From: Spirometra erinaceieuropaei
Lineage: Eukaryota; Platyhelminthes; Cestoda; Diphyllobothriidea; Diphyllobothriidae
Length of the DNA stretch: 64,000 nt
Reading direction: 5' to 3'
NCBI GenBank assembly: GCA_902702965.1
Contig: CACRXP010000009.1
Location: 1,342,680 to 1,406,679, forward strand
Below are positions 11,520-22,762 of this stretch, piece by piece. The notes beneath the pieces are model-generated. The model worked only from the letters and a program-made list of their open reading frames with translations. It was not told where the DNA came from and made no database searches. Positions within the stretch are counted from its first letter, which is position 1; every line of letters begins with the position of its first letter. The position numbers and the translations under genes are program-made.

Positions 11520-14353
11520 CCCACCTCCCTCAAAAACTAACAGCCTTTCCCTTCAAACTTTTTGTTTTAAATGCCAGATCCTTGCTTAATAAGATGCCTT
11601 TGCTTCAGACTCAGGTTTTCGTCCATTGTCCTGATATTGTTTTAGTAACTGAGACGTGGGCATCAGCCTCAGTAGCTGACTCCGAACTCTCTCTTCTAGG
11701 CTACAATTGCATTCGAAATGATCGCCAAGATAGCCGTGGTGGGGGCAGCTGCGTCTACGTTAAGCAAACACTTACATGTTTGCCGTTGGACTTCCCGCAC
11801 TTTTCAGCGGTAGAAGGCAGCTGCTGGCTCCAGGTTGCACTAAAAAATAAGTTCTCCTTACTCGTTGGCTGCGTCTATCGCCCTCCCAACGCCAATGACA
11901 ATTTTGATCGCTTACTCTCACAGGCATTTCATGCTGCGGCCGACTTAAGNNNNNNNNNNNNNNNNNNNNNNNNNNNNNNNNNNNNNNNNNNNNNNNNNNN
12001 NNNNNNNNNNNNNNNNNNNNNNNNNNNNNNNNNNNNNNNNNNNNNNNNNNNNNNNNNNNNNNNNNNNNNNNNNNNNNNNNNNNNNNNNNNNNNNNNNNNN
12101 NNNNNNNNNNNNNNNNNNNNNNNNNNNNNNNNNNNNNNNNNNNNNNNNNNNNNNNNNNNNNNNNNNNNNNNNNNNNNNNNNNNNNNNNNNNNNNNNNNNN
12201 NNNNNNNNNNNNNNNNNNNNNNNNNNNNNNNNNNNNNNNNNNNNNNAACACACCTTAATTCCTACGACTGGACTGAGTTCTTTCTTAGTCCGGATGTAAA
12301 TGTTTGCACTGCAAAACTGTACGAAATTTTGGGTCCGCTTATTTCTCGTTTTGTCCCCCGTAAGAAAATTATTAATGTTGGGGATGAGGTTTTCCTACCC
12401 TTACCCTTTCGTTGCAGACTGCGCAGGCTTTATCGTCGTTTCCATCTGCAGAACGATGTTTCTGTTCTGCCCTTGATTTGTGACATTTTTGATCGAGCTA
12501 AGAGATTGTCTGAAGAAAAACAGCTAGCCGAAGAGGTCCACTTTACCGAAAACCATTCGTTAAGTGTCTCGAAACTTTTCTCTAGAAAAATACGAACTCA
12601 GAGAAAGACGCAGTATCCAATCCTTCGAGACGATCTCGGAAATCCCATAGTTGATGCCCAGTTAACCGCGGATAGCTTCAATGATTTTCTGTCCAAAACG
12701 TTTATTGAAGACTCGATCACTCCGCCTCCGACCATCCAGTCATTGACTGGGGCAGTTCTAGAAACTATAAGTTTCACTCTGTGGGATGTGACTGTTGCGA
12801 TTCGGCGTTTTCGTCAATCTTATAGTCCAGGCCCTGATGGTGTCCCAGTAAGCATTTTAAAAGCCGATGCAAACACGATCTTCCCATCCCTCTTATGCAA
12901 GATATTTAATCTTGCTCTTGAAAGTGAAATTTATCCTACCTTGTGGAAGGAATCACACATTTTGCCCATTCTTAAGCACGGCAAATCTACATCATTTGAT
13001 GACTTTCGGCCAATAAACACCCTCCCTGCAGTTTCGAAGATCTTAGAGACATTGATCAAGGATAAGATTATGTGTCACTTAACAGCGAACAACTTACTGA
13101 GTGTTGCTCAGCACGGATTCCTCAAAGCTCGATCTTGTGACACCTGTCAACTCTCTTTCTTTGACTATGTTCTCCAATCTAGGGACAATGGTTTCGCTCT
13201 TTACACAGTATATTTCGATTTCACTAAGGCTTTTGACCGTGTTGACCATGCTCTTCTCCTCTTGAAATTGTCATCTTTCGGAATAGGTGGCAAACTTTTG
13301 AATTTTATATCCTCTTATTTGGGCACTCGCACACAACGAGTTAAGATTTCCAACACTATCTCCAACCCCACACGTGTGAGGAGTGGAGTCATTCAGGGTA
13401 GTGTACTCGGCCCGCTTTTATTTTGCCTTTTCGTTAATGATGTACCCGATTTATTTCAGAATGGTAAGCCTTTCATGTATGCCGATGATCTTAAAGTTGC
13501 ATATCGATATAAGCCGGAAGATCATGACATCGTGCTTGAGCTCCTAAAGAGCGATCTACAGGCTTTCGCCCAGTGGTGCCGCACATGGCGCCTTTCTCTT
13601 TCTTGGCATAAGTGCTCAGTCATGGTGGTTGGCGACGACCGCCAACCTCAACTAAGTATTGAAGGTCACGCAATAAATGTGCCAGGGGTTATAAGGGATT
13701 TGGGCGTATTATACTCCAAGAGTCTTAATCTCTCGGAGCACTGTGCCTTGATAGTCTCCAAAGCACGTAGAACGACCGGGTTTATCCTCCGAAATTTTAA
13801 AACTAGGGACATTAGAATGCTCCTTTTCAACATGTACGTTAGACCTGGTCTGGAATACTGTTCGTTTTCATTTAGCCTCATGCGTGCTACTGAGCGGAAG
13901 AAAATAGAATCGGTTCAACACTTTTTTACTAAGAGAATTTTAACCCCAGAACACCGACATTTGTCTTACCAAGAACGTTGCCGGCTTACAGGCCTCGATC
14001 CTTTATGGTTCCGTAGATTACAAAAGGGACTATTTTTGCTATTTAAACTCTTATATAATCACACATTTAACCCAATCACCTCTTTAAGACATCATATCCA
14101 CCCACGACGTAACAGTCACCGTGAGGTCTTCTTATTTCTGCCTCTGGCACGTACTGTTAAATATCGTCGGTTCTTTTCTGTAAATGCAATTGCTATTTGG
14201 AATAAACTACCCATGAGTGTGAAAACTCTGCAAAATTTTCCTTTATTTAAGAGAACTATTACTCGATTTTTGCATTCAGAAAAGCTCCCACAAATTTTGA
14301 GTGCTGAATCTACTGATCGACTGTACCGTAGCGATGGCGTTTGTGGTCTCTGA
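11453..14353 (+). CDS. LINE ORF2: AP-endonuclease + reverse transcriptase
   Basis: This long frame is uninterrupted apart from the assembly gap. The N-terminal APE-type endonuclease shows NARSLLNK, an ETW box, a NDRQDSRGGG stretch and a GCVYRPPNAN box. The gap hides the rest of that domain, including the expected SDH-like catalytic motif. The RT domain (roughly the middle third) shows DDFRPINTLPAVSKILE, QHGFLKARS, VYFDFTKAFDRVDHALL, SGVIQGSVLGPLLF and the catalytic box YADD. The C-terminus ends in the WNKLP motif typical of CR1-like LINEs. The listed start is the codon after the proposed frameshift and is not an ATG. The open frame itself begins at 11369. The product would act in target-primed reverse transcription. 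All catalytic residues visible are intact. Confidence 0.9.
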   Translation: MAEPDGCIRTVCSVGDPELDDVAHLPQKLTAFPFKLFVLNARSLLNKMPLLQTQVFVHCPDIVLVTETWASASVADSELSLLGYNCIRNDRQDSRGGGSCVYVKQTLTCLPLDFPHFSAVEGSCWLQVALKNKFSLLVGCVYRPPNANDNFDRLLSQAFHAAADLXXXXXXXXXXXXXXXXXXXXXXXXXXXXXXXXXXXXXXXXXXXXXXXXXXXXXXXXXXXXXXXXXXXXXXXXXXXXXXXXXXXXXXXXXXXXXXXXXXXXTHLNSYDWTEFFLSPDVNVCTAKLYEILGPLISRFVPRKKIINVGDEVFLPLPFRCRLRRLYRRFHLQNDVSVLPLICDIFDRAKRLSEEKQLAEEVHFTENHSLSVSKLFSRKIRTQRKTQYPILRDDLGNPIVDAQLTADSFNDFLSKTFIEDSITPPPTIQSLTGAVLETISFTLWDVTVAIRRFRQSYSPGPDGVPVSILKADANTIFPSLLCKIFNLALESEIYPTLWKESHILPILKHGKSTSFDDFRPINTLPAVSKILETLIKDKIMCHLTANNLLSVAQHGFLKARSCDTCQLSFFDYVLQSRDNGFALYTVYFDFTKAFDRVDHALLLLKLSSFGIGGKLLNFISSYLGTRTQRVKISNTISNPTRVRSGVIQGSVLGPLLFCLFVNDVPDLFQNGKPFMYADDLKVAYRYKPEDHDIVLELLKSDLQAFAQWCRTWRLSLSWHKCSVMVVGDDRQPQLSIEGHAINVPGVIRDLGVLYSKSLNLSEHCALIVSKARRTTGFILRNFKTRDIRMLLFNMYVRPGLEYCSFSFSLMRATERKKIESVQHFFTKRILTPEHRHLSYQERCRLTGLDPLWFRRLQKGLFLLFKLLYNHTFNPITSLRHHIHPRRNSHREVFLFLPLARTVKYRRFFSVNAIAIWNKLPMSVKTLQNFPLFKRTITRFLHSEKLPQILSAESTDRLYRSDGVCGL
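11950..12246. other. assembly gap (297 N)
   Basis: A run of 297 undetermined bases lies inside the endonuclease part of the LINE ORF2. The reading frame matches on both sides with a length divisible by three, which is at least consistent with the gap size being close to true. Confidence 0.99.
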
Positions 14354-14668
14354 ACACTATGGCCGGTCTCACCAGCTGTTCCTCAACGCCTCTACTTTGA
14401 CTATCCCTAACTTCATGAAAGGAATTTGACGTCCGATAATCTCCGATACCGTGCAACCTCCCCCCTTCTTGACGGTCGATATTCCACCACCGCCGACAGT
14501 TTTTTTTCTCCTGAGCCCTCCAAACCACAAAAACCACCATCAACTATATTTTTATGCCTTAAGCTCGGGAGTTTTTTTTCACTGCTGGTCGGATTTGTGT
14601 TTAATCGCTTCCCTTGACAATGCCTGTAAACTGGCATTAAATTAAATTTATTTATTTATTTATCTACA
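14354..14668 (+). repeat. LINE 3' UTR, terminal hairpin and (TTTA)n tail
   Basis: Downstream of the ORF2 stop is a non-coding stretch ending in a small hairpin, ATGCC / GGCAT with loop TGTAAACT (14620-14637). It is followed by a TTTA-type simple repeat to about 14666. The same 3' end occurs at 15.86 kb and, degraded, at 18.37 kb, which defines the family's terminus. In CR1/L2-like LINEs such a 3' hairpin plus short tandem tail is the sequence recognised by the reverse transcriptase. Confidence 0.8.
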
Positions 14669-15599
14669 AAAATCTACCTAAAATGTTCAACGAACAGAGT
14701 TCATGAAAGAGTTACTTAGGTTCCTTAATCTGAAAGCTGTTGCTCCGGATATATTTCAGCAATATGTGAAAGGAATATTTCCCACGTTTGATTCAAACCT
14801 CTTGTTAGTATTCTTCAGATTTACCTTATCCAGTGCTGGTTTAATTACCGGAATGGACGCACCCGAGGTCAAAGCTATGCCAAAAGACAGTCGGGATAAC
14901 TGGGTTATTTTTGTGGTTCTATAGTAATGAACAGTAAGATTGGCGGTTAACGATAGAGTTAATAAGGCGGGGAGTAAATTGAAAAAAGGACGTACGTTCG
15001 AGGTGATTAGACGGGCAGTTAGTGAATGACACCAAAGTGTGATAGTCGGTCTAAAAGCGAGCGGAGGCGAAGAGCAATAGACAATGGACAAAGAACAATG
15101 AACAAAGAATGATGAGAACCGGCGAATAGGGGTACAGAGACAAAAAAGGGTAGTATGAGTAAAGTCCGGTTACTAACAAACAGTTAGTAGGAAAACAAGA
15201 GACAAGAATAGAAATTGACATCAGGGATGTCATACCTATGCTATCTAGGCCAAACCACAGATGATATTGGACCCCGTCTACGTGGGGCCGTATTATATGA
15301 TCCAACATCAGGTCCCTTAGAGGTTTCCTTCTTCGACATGGGCAGTATGATATCGGATTATAATACGCTTTATACCGCCACATACAGGCCAGATCTGCCC
15401 GCATTTTTTGTTATTATTTTCTGTCAAGGGTTTGTTTTCTCCTGTGGAATTAAGCCAATCATTTTTAAATTTTTTAGCGTAGTTTTTTTTCACCTCTCAC
15501 CAGCCATTTTTCTCAGCGGACTACTAATTCAGAAACTATGAATTGCATTTTGTAAGCATTCTGCCTACCTCGTCTTAAATTCACATATTAATTTATTTT

Positions 15600-15652
15600 T
15601 ACTTGCTTTGATGGGACCCCGACGGGTCTGTAATAAAAAAATTATTATTATA
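15600..15652 (+). repeat. 3' terminus of a second LINE-like family
   Basis: A hairpin GACCC / GGGTC (15615-15628) is followed by TAATAAAAAA and an ATT tandem tail to about 15651. This has the same architecture as the LINE 3' ends at 14.6 and 15.9 kb but a different sequence. The upstream 500 bp (15.1-15.6 kb) probably belong to the same insertion but contain no recognisable RT motif. Confidence 0.55.
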
Positions 15653-15689
15653 TTTGTCTATGTGCAGGCTAATAAATTGATATTTCGCT

Positions 15690-15908
15690 ACGCTAGGTAG
15701 CAGTCTGGCGGAACTCTACCAACTCCGAATATACAGCTTCGGTTATTTGCTCAGCTTTCATCAGAAAATCAAGCATCATTTGCCTGATTTTTCTTCGCCG
15801 TGGAGCAGGAGTACTTTTTCAAGTGCTGGCCGGACTTGTACTTAATCCTTCCTTGACGGTGCCTGTAAACTGGCATTAAATAAAATTATTATTATTATTA
15901 TTATTATC
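15690..15908 (+). repeat. 5'-truncated copy of the 10-14 kb LINE family (3' UTR only)
   Basis: The stretch contains the GCCGGACTTGTACTTAATC segment and the terminal hairpin GTGCC / GGCAT (about 15859-15876). An ATT tandem tail follows to about 15907. It matches the 3' UTR of the LINE ending at 14.67 kb by eye. Only the last couple of hundred bases are present, as expected from incomplete target-primed reverse transcription. The tail unit differs (ATT versus TTTA). Confidence 0.75.
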
Positions 15909-16439
15909 ATTACTTTAGAAAGAAATAAGCAACCATTATTGCCTCTTCTGTTAAAGAATGCATTTCGTTGTTGTACATAAACTTTACGCATTATGATCTG
16001 TTCGCCTTCAATTTATTTGCCCGTTCTTACGCTCTAGATTTCTTCCTTGTTTATTATGGTGTGTTTCCGTAGCTTCTCGAATATTGATGTGCCTCGCGCA
16101 GCCTTGCAGTAGGTTTTCACAATTACTTTATTTTGCACGTGATGTTCTTATCGGCTATTGGCAATTCGTTTCATTGGTTTTTGGGCTGTCACAAATTCAA
16201 ATGACGCGGATTATTCAGTTAAAGTTTTTATCAAGCCTTGCCTTTGTTCATGTTTCAATTAGCGCGGTCAGTTCCATTGCTATATATGGGCGTGGAAGAA
16301 GACTTTCAACGGCAATATGCCTATTTTCCATCTGCTATTGTATGCATTTGACTCCTCCTATGAAGTGATGGTCCACCCGTAAATAGCCACCAGCACAAGA
16401 GAGTACTTTCTGGGCGGAGGAGCCCTACAAGAGGTCGAA

Positions 16440-17215
16440 GCCCAAAAGGACCTCGCAGTGCTGATGACGAGTTCCCTAATGCCATTCGCCCATTGTTCGA
16501 GAGTGGCAAAAGCGCAATATCCGTACTGTACGCCACCAAGCGTGCCTTTGTGGACTTTGACGAAGATGCTTTCTCAAAGACATTCGGCACATTCGTCCGG
16601 CCGCATTCGGAGTACGGCATACAAGCCTAAAGACCGTGAGCGGTTGAGGATCAAAACTGCCTCTAAAGAATTCAAAGGAGAGCCACGAAGATGGTTAGAG
16701 TTCAAAGGTTCTTTCCTTATACAATCCGCCCAGTAAATCTGAAACTCCGTGGTTTGAGTTACAGGCAACTTTGCGGGGATCTCTTACAAGCCTTTCGCAT
16801 TGTAAAGGGGTTGGATTGCAGTCTGGCCTTCGAGGACTTTTTTGAATTCGCTACTACGACCAACCTCCGAGGTCACCCGTTATAACTGCGCTCTCAGCAG
16901 GCAAGGCTGGATGTGCGGAAGTTCTCCTTCTCTGTTCGAGTGGTCAAACCATGGAATATCCTTCCTGCAGATGTTGTGACGTCACCAACTATACAAAGTT
17001 TCAAAAAGAATCTTGACATATTTATGTTCCAGAATGACCATGAGTGATGAGAGATCGAGCTCACCCCCTGTAACTTGTTCCGACATTGCTTTTCTATTAT
17101 GGGCTTGTTTGAACTATTTCAGCCCAGAAAATTTTTCCGTATACCACACATTTTTACGCTGCAAATAGGTTACTCAAAGGCTTACGCCTATTTCCTTCAA
17201 TAAACTGAGCTGAAC
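16440..17215 (+). pseudogene. LINE ORF2 C-terminal fragment, third family
   Basis: Translated plus-strand pieces in two or three frames give FVRPHSEYGIQA, a degraded basic 'RRATK' region, LQAFRIVKGLDCSLAFEDFF with NLRGH, and SVRVVKPWNILPADVV. These are the conserved C-terminal landmarks of CR1/jockey-type LINEs. The terminus has hairpin AGGC / GCCT (17178-17189), AATAAA (17199-17204) and a TGAAC tandem tail to about 17220. Several frameshifts and stops show it is dead. It is 5'-truncated before the RT catalytic box. Its terminus resembles that of the LINE ending at 36.25 kb. Confidence 0.82.
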
Positions 17216-17817
17216 TGAACTAGCCTTTTACGACCATTCCTGTATTTTGCGATCCGGATGCTACTGGTTGCGAAATGAGGTTACACAATCTACCGCTACG
17301 GACTCATTATCATCTTTAACCTGTGTTCGTCGATTGAGTCCCATATCACAATTCAAATGCCCATATCGTTTACAGACATTGCTGCTTCGCTGTTGGACAA
17401 CGTCTTATTTGATCAAATTTCAAGACTTTATTGTATAACTTCCGATAATTCCCGTTGCCTACAGGAAATCTTGTTATATATAAACTCGAGCTCATCCGTA
17501 TTTACTTCGGTTTCTGGTCTGAGGTCCATTTGGCAATCCCTCATTTCGCCATGCGCATGTTCCTTAGACAGCAATTATTGCCGTCTTCTGCCAAAGAAAG
17601 CCGCGATTGGCATTAAATGTGTATCCACGTCCCGTAAGTTGCGCTTTACAATGCTGTTCTCCCGCTCTTTCAGTTTTTCATGTCAGCTGTCTTATTTCAT
17701 CTTTCCAGTGGTTCGTCACCTGAATAAAAAAGGGTCCGGCCTACATTCCCAGCAGAGATCTCTGTCCATGTAGCAGCAGCAGCTCTTAAGTTTTGGTGTC
17801 TAAACTAATTTTTAAGG

Positions 17818-18415
17818 TTGGTGGTCAGGAGTTTATTCCACATACTGACTGGGCCTTCCAATTCCACGTGCTTTGAAAAAAATAAGCCGCTCGTCGTCCT
17901 TTGTTGCTGCCTAGGTATGCTAAATAACTTATGCTTCAAAATTATTCTCTGTCTAAACAAATTACAGCATTCAGAGCAACATCCGCCTGTTTTGGGTGCC
18001 GAATCCACCGAGTATATTTTCGGTAGTGATTAATTTCGTGGTCTGTGCCCCTTCTGTAAAGCTTCGTTTTGAATGACAACCCTGATTCTACATCCCATAA
18101 CCCAGCCGGAAAAGATTTCAGCTGACGGTGGGAAACCGTTCCCTCAGGCACCCTTGTTCGGTTCAGACTCCAAATTCCATGACAAAAATGGAGACAGGAA
18201 ATCCTAAGTGCACTGCGGCCATCTATTTGCATTGTATACCATCATCATTTGCAGGCTGGACTTCTTCTCCTGAATAACCTCAACTTTCCAAAGACCTTAC
18301 CCACTATATTTCATCGTCAAAGGTTCTTACTGCTTGCCTGATCCGCACTTCATACGTGTATCAGCAATGCCTGTAAACTGACACTTGATACATTTGTCAT
18401 TATTATTGTTCAGCG
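17818..18415 (+). pseudogene. degraded 3' part of the 10-14 kb LINE family
   Basis: The open stretch at 17818-18033 ends with LQHSEQHPPVLGAESTEYIF and GSD. This aligns by eye with the extreme C-terminus of the ORF2 ending at 14353 (FLHSEKLPQILSAESTDRLY). About 330 bp further on, the family's 3' hairpin survives in degraded form (CAATGCCTGTAAACTGACA near 18366). An ATT-rich tail near 18398-18408 follows. This is therefore an old truncated copy. Confidence 0.75.
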
Positions 18416-18430
18416 AATATCCCCATGTTA

Positions 18431-18650
18431 CAATTGAAAAGTCAATTTGGCAAACACGTGTTTTTGGTAACTTTTCATCAGGCCAAAACGGTTAAAGAGA
18501 AGTTAAAATTACGCGAAGTTACAGGGCAAATAATTGATTCAGAGACAATAAACACCCATCGTTCGCATAGTTTAAACTTATATGTAACCGTTTTTGCCTC
18601 CTGATGAAGAGTTACCGGAAACATGTGTTTGCCAAATTGACTTTTCAATT
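18431..18650. repeat. foldback element, ~65-bp inverted arms
   Basis: The left arm (18431-18494) and right arm (18585-18650) are inverted copies with only a few mismatches, separated by about 90 bp. Each arm, read outward, contains CTGATGAARAGTTACC and then AAAC and a TGTTTGCCAAATTGAC stretch. The layout is that of a MITE or of a short foldback derived from the terminal repeat of a larger element. No flanking duplication is obvious. It sits immediately 3' of the degraded LINE tail. Confidence 0.7.
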
Positions 18651-20582
18651 ATTATTGTTTTTTGTATTACCACTGAAAGAAGCCTACGTCATGCTTAAGT
18701 TTAAAATGGCAGTTGGTGATGCTGATTCTGGAACTCTGCTTCTCATCAGAACGAGCCTTTTGTCTTTAGGCCGTGCACATGTGGGGTAGGGAGTTTGTTT
18801 TATGGACTATTAACTTTGTCTGTTCTTTTGCACAGTGCAGGGATCAGCGACGTCAGTACTTCATTTTGGCCGAGTGTGTTCGTGTTCCACAACGATTCCC
18901 AAGTATTTTGTACGATCCTGGGGGTTAACGCTTTGTGCTTTATGAGCTTTGCTAATACCAATATCAGAGGAGCTAAGGTATCCCTTGTAATATTTCAGCG
19001 CGCAGGACGAGAGTGAAACATCCACCATCTCGTGCTTTCGTTATCTAAGTGCTTCTTTCTAGTCCATTATTAAAATAGATGGCGGGAGTGCTCATCCGTC
19101 CTCACAGTTAGCAGGCTAGGTTTTTTTCTTTACAAGTGGTAGTAACTGTAGTGGGTCAAGTAGAATTATTTCACAAAAAATTGGGAATAGTTTGCATAAG
19201 TATTTTGGGTCACATGTCTTAGGATTTATATTGGTTGCTTGGCGGTTGGACTTTGCTGTAGTGGCCGCCTGAGTTTGCCTCTCATACGTTTGAGACAGGA
19301 TTAGTTGTTCGAAGTTGCTGGTCGACGAAGCATCGTTTTCCTCCTGCATAGCTGAATCACATTCGCTTACTAAGTATGGTAATGGTTCTATTGAGTATCG
19401 TGCTGATGCTGCCAACGCCACGTTACCTATGCTTTTGGTAGCTTTATAAGACCATATTAATTCAAATGCCCGTATATAAAGGAATGTATGAGCTCAATGG
19501 TTATTTGCGCATATAAATTTAGTAATTCAATTCAAAGATAACATACAGCGACTCAGCGTCTGTCGAAACGTCCCGTTTTACAACTAAGTGTCAATTTAAG
19601 CCGCACACGAACGTCCTTAAGTAAACTGTCGGCATGAGGCGGTAAGAAGCGCGCTCCTGCACTTTCTGTGATATGTATATATTTTTGTTAAGCAGACGTG
19701 TGCGCGACTTATTTGAACTTTTAAATCTTTTTATTCATTCCTCGTGAGTTGAAAGTTCTTATCCGTCAACCAGTTTGGCCTGATTCCTTTTCACATTCTC
19801 CAGGGGTAACTTCTTATTCCAGTCGGACGTCGCGCTTTTACGTTATGTTCGATATTTGGCTAAAACGTATTCTAGCCATATGTCCACGAAGTTGTTCGTC
19901 GAAACAGACAGACGACTTTTGATCGTCTTTGATATCTTGTTACGATTAAAAGACAGTCTGGTGGTTAAGATCGTGCACACAAGGTGTTTTATTTCACTGA
20001 TCAGTACGAGCTCATGGCTTACTACATAACAGCGGACTTCAAAGTCCCTTTTCTTCCGTCGACAAGTCCAATAAAAAGAAGGTTGCGAGTGGGAGACGAA
20101 ATAGGAAGACAAAGTAGGCATATAGCAAGCTAAAGAAAGAAATCATCGGAAACGCAAAATATGAAGAGAATGCCAAGTTATTGCGCATATCAGATATGTC
20201 AACGAATGAAACATATATGACAGCAGATTCGAAACTTACATTCATCTCACTAACGGGAATCAAAAAGGCAATTTCAAAACGAAGTGCAATAAATATCAAT
20301 GACACAGTCAGGATACTAGTTAGTCACCGTAGTATAGTTGTTATAAGTTCTGTTGGTGACTGAACTGCGAACTAGACTCTAGGTAGCGGACTCGGAAGAC
20401 AAAGTTAAAGTCAACTATTGTAGAGTACCAAAGTAATCTGGATCCAGTAATCATTAGAGTGCTTATAGAATTAATTTACATCAAGACTTTCTGAGAAGAG
20501 CTAATCGAACTGGAAACACAAGACGATTCGCCTTGTTGACTGCTACGTTCAAAGCTCACTTCCTTAAACAACCCGCCTAACA
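18651..20582. other. non-genic DNA, nothing recognised
   Basis: Short frames of 60-100 codons occur on both strands (for example 19116-19421 and 19843-20121, minus) without known motifs or family resemblance. No tail, hairpin or terminal repeat of the families seen elsewhere was found. Confidence 0.45.
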
Positions 20583-20804
20583 TGTAGCGAGCGCTAAAGA
20601 CAGAACCGTCAATCCCAGACTATGAAAATCAGGATAAGACCAGAGTTATGAAAAAATTAATAATCAAAAGTCAAACTACCTGACAATCCACTCATGCCAA
20701 GCGCGTCGCGTCGAGTTGTGTTCATTCCATTCAGTTAAACAAGCAGTTAGTTCAAGAATGAGGAACAGGTAGGGAAAGGCAAGATAGTCTGGCGCCTCGA
20801 CACA
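20583..20804 (-). repeat. Gypsy 3' LTR
   Basis: This ~222-bp direct repeat matches 24930-25152 with about half a dozen differences. On the minus strand it begins TGTGTCGAGGCGCC and ends CGCTACA. The purine-rich GGAGGGTGG tract lies just upstream (about 20809-20818 on the plus strand), as expected for second-strand priming. Confidence 0.93.
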
Positions 20805-20861
20805 GTACCACCCTCCGAGACCGGAGGGCGGCGAAGACGACGCCGAAGGATGTGTACAGGT

Positions 20862-22112
20862 CTAAAAGAAATGCGTGACCAACCGATCAGGAAAGTGTGC
20901 ATGACGACCACTGCGAGTGATATATACAGGGTCCGTAGAAGAGTGAATAAATCTGGTGGCGAAAGTTTTGGAGTTGGTGGTGGCAGTCGGAGATGGCGGA
21001 CAGGAGGGCAGAGGAAAAATACGAAACGGTGGAATAGAGGCTGCATGGGGGGAAGCAGAAGGTTGAAGACCACAGGGCTCATCCGGAGGAGTGTCAGGGA
21101 CGGCAGCCTTGAGGCGGTCCACACACACGACCTCTTCACGATTGTCGCGCTGAATGCGGAAAGTCTTCGGCCCGCGAGAGAGCACCCGAAATGGGCCGTC
21201 ATAGGGCGGTTCCAGAGGCCGGCGGACTCGATTACATCGAAGGTGGACGTGAGAGCACGTTGCCAAGTCCTTCTCGAGATAAGACGAAGAGGCGGAGGAC
21301 CTGGGAGGAACCAGAGAAAGTGTCCGCATAAACTGCCGGAGGTTAATGGAATCCTCAACCGCACCTTGTGGGGTTGGAGAGATCATCTCACCGGGGAGTC
21401 GGACGGTGGCACCGAACACCAGTTCAGCTGCGGAACAGTCAAGGTCCGACTTGAGAGCGGAGCGGATGCCCAAGAGGACCAGGGGAAGGTGGTCTGTCCA
21501 GTTCTCCGGATCGGCCGCGGCGCGTAGGGAGGCCTTCAGCTGGCGGTGAAACCGCTCGACCATACCGTTGGCTGGCGGATGATAGGCTGTAGTGCGGATG
21601 CGAGTACAGCCTCAAAAGGAGAGTAAAGACTGGAAGGGGTTAGACTCAAATTAGGCACCACGGTCCGTCGTGATTGTGGAGGGTGCACCAAAGATAGCAA
21701 CCCAACGAATGAGAAAAGCCTTGACCACCGTTTGAGCAGCAATGTCAGGCAGGGGAATTGCTTCAGGCCACCGAGTGAACCGATCCACACAGGTGAGGAG
21801 ATAGCAACAACCATTGGACTGAGGCAGGGGGCCTACAATGTTTAGGTGAATGTGGCTGAACCTTGAACCAGGGCCGGGGAAGGTGCCAATGGGGGCCTTG
21901 TTGTGCCGCTGGATCATGCTCCGTTGACAGGCGATACAAGCCCGTGTCCATGCCTTGAGGTCCATGTGCATACCAGGCATACGAAGCGGTCGGAAACCAG
22001 CTTGTCGGTTGCTCGACTCCCAGGGTGAGACAGATTGTGCAGGGAGGAGAAAACTTTGCGGCGGAGAGATGGTGGCACAAATGGACGATGGAAAGGGGTG
22101 GATACGTCGCAT
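20862..22112 (-). pseudogene. Gypsy integrase
   Basis: The minus-strand pieces 22112-21651 and 21563-20862 lie in different frames. The first contains CIACQRS (the CC of the HHCC zinc finger), then IHLNIVGPLP, VDRFTRWPEA and ITTDRGA. The second contains MVERFHRQLK, LVLLGIRSALK and a YDGPFRVLSRGPKTF GPY/F-like module. The catalytic triad normally reads D-D-E. The second D (TTDRG) and the E (VERFH) are present, but the first D is N (codon 21840-21842 on the plus strand, HLNIVG instead of HLDIVG). A frameshift and stop near 21.6 kb separate the second D from the E. The enzyme normally inserts the element's cDNA. This copy cannot. Confidence 0.93.
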
Positions 22113-22762
22113 AAGATGATGCCGTTGCCAGTTGTCAGTGATAGTTCCTGAAAATGGAGTCCGGAAACATCCTCATCACAGGGTGGACCGACACGGCGTT
22201 GTTCAGCGGCCATCTCAGCGAGGTCTATCCTGGGTGAAAGCTGAAGATGAGCAATGGGAGGCCTGGACAGTGCGTCAGCCACCTCATTGCGTGACCCGTC
22301 GATGTGGCGGATATCTGAGGTAAACTGGGAGATGTAGTCCAGTTGGCGGATATCCCGGGGGTTTAGTTTTTCAGTGTGTGAACGAAGTGCAAACGTCAAC
22401 GGTTTGTGGTCAGTGAAAACGGTGAAGTCACGACCTTCAAGGGAATGTCGGAAATATTTCACAGTCAGGTAAATGGCAAGTAGTTCACGGCCAAAGGTAC
22501 TGTAGCGTGTTTCAGCTGGTAAGAGCTTTTTGGAGAAAAAGGCAAGTGGTTGAGTCGAACCATCAAGGTGTTGTTGAAGGACTGAACCTACGGCTACGGT
22601 CGAAGCATCTACCATCAGAGACAGCTGAGTTTCGGGAGCGGGATGTATGAGTAAGGTGGCATCAACAAGGGAATTCTTGATTCTCTCAAAAGCAGTCAGT
22701 GCCTTACCCGTAAGCTCGAGGGGACCTTTGGGACGAGAAAGCATGTTGGTGAGCGGCAACAT
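21914..22762 (-). pseudogene. Gypsy RNase H and start of integrase zinc finger
   Basis: The frame contains MVDASTVAVGSVLQQHL and QPLAFFSKKLLPAETRYSTF. It continues with RELLAIYLTVKYFRHSLEGR, FTVFTDHKPLTFAL and RHIDGSRNEVADALSR. These are all hallmark blocks of Gypsy RNase H, with the catalytic D...E...D pattern. The tail runs toward the integrase HHCC finger (LHNLSHPGSRATDKLV). It is joined to the RT by a frameshift near 22.75 kb. The domain itself looks intact. Confidence 0.93.

Noticed and set aside
15051..15541. Frames of 108-117 codons on both strands
   Set aside because: No motif; most likely the 3' untranslated part of the LINE-like family ending at 15.65 kb.
20850..21527. 225-codon plus-strand frame
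   Set aside because: Exact antisense of the Gypsy integrase C-terminal region; GC-rich coding DNA often leaves the opposite strand open.
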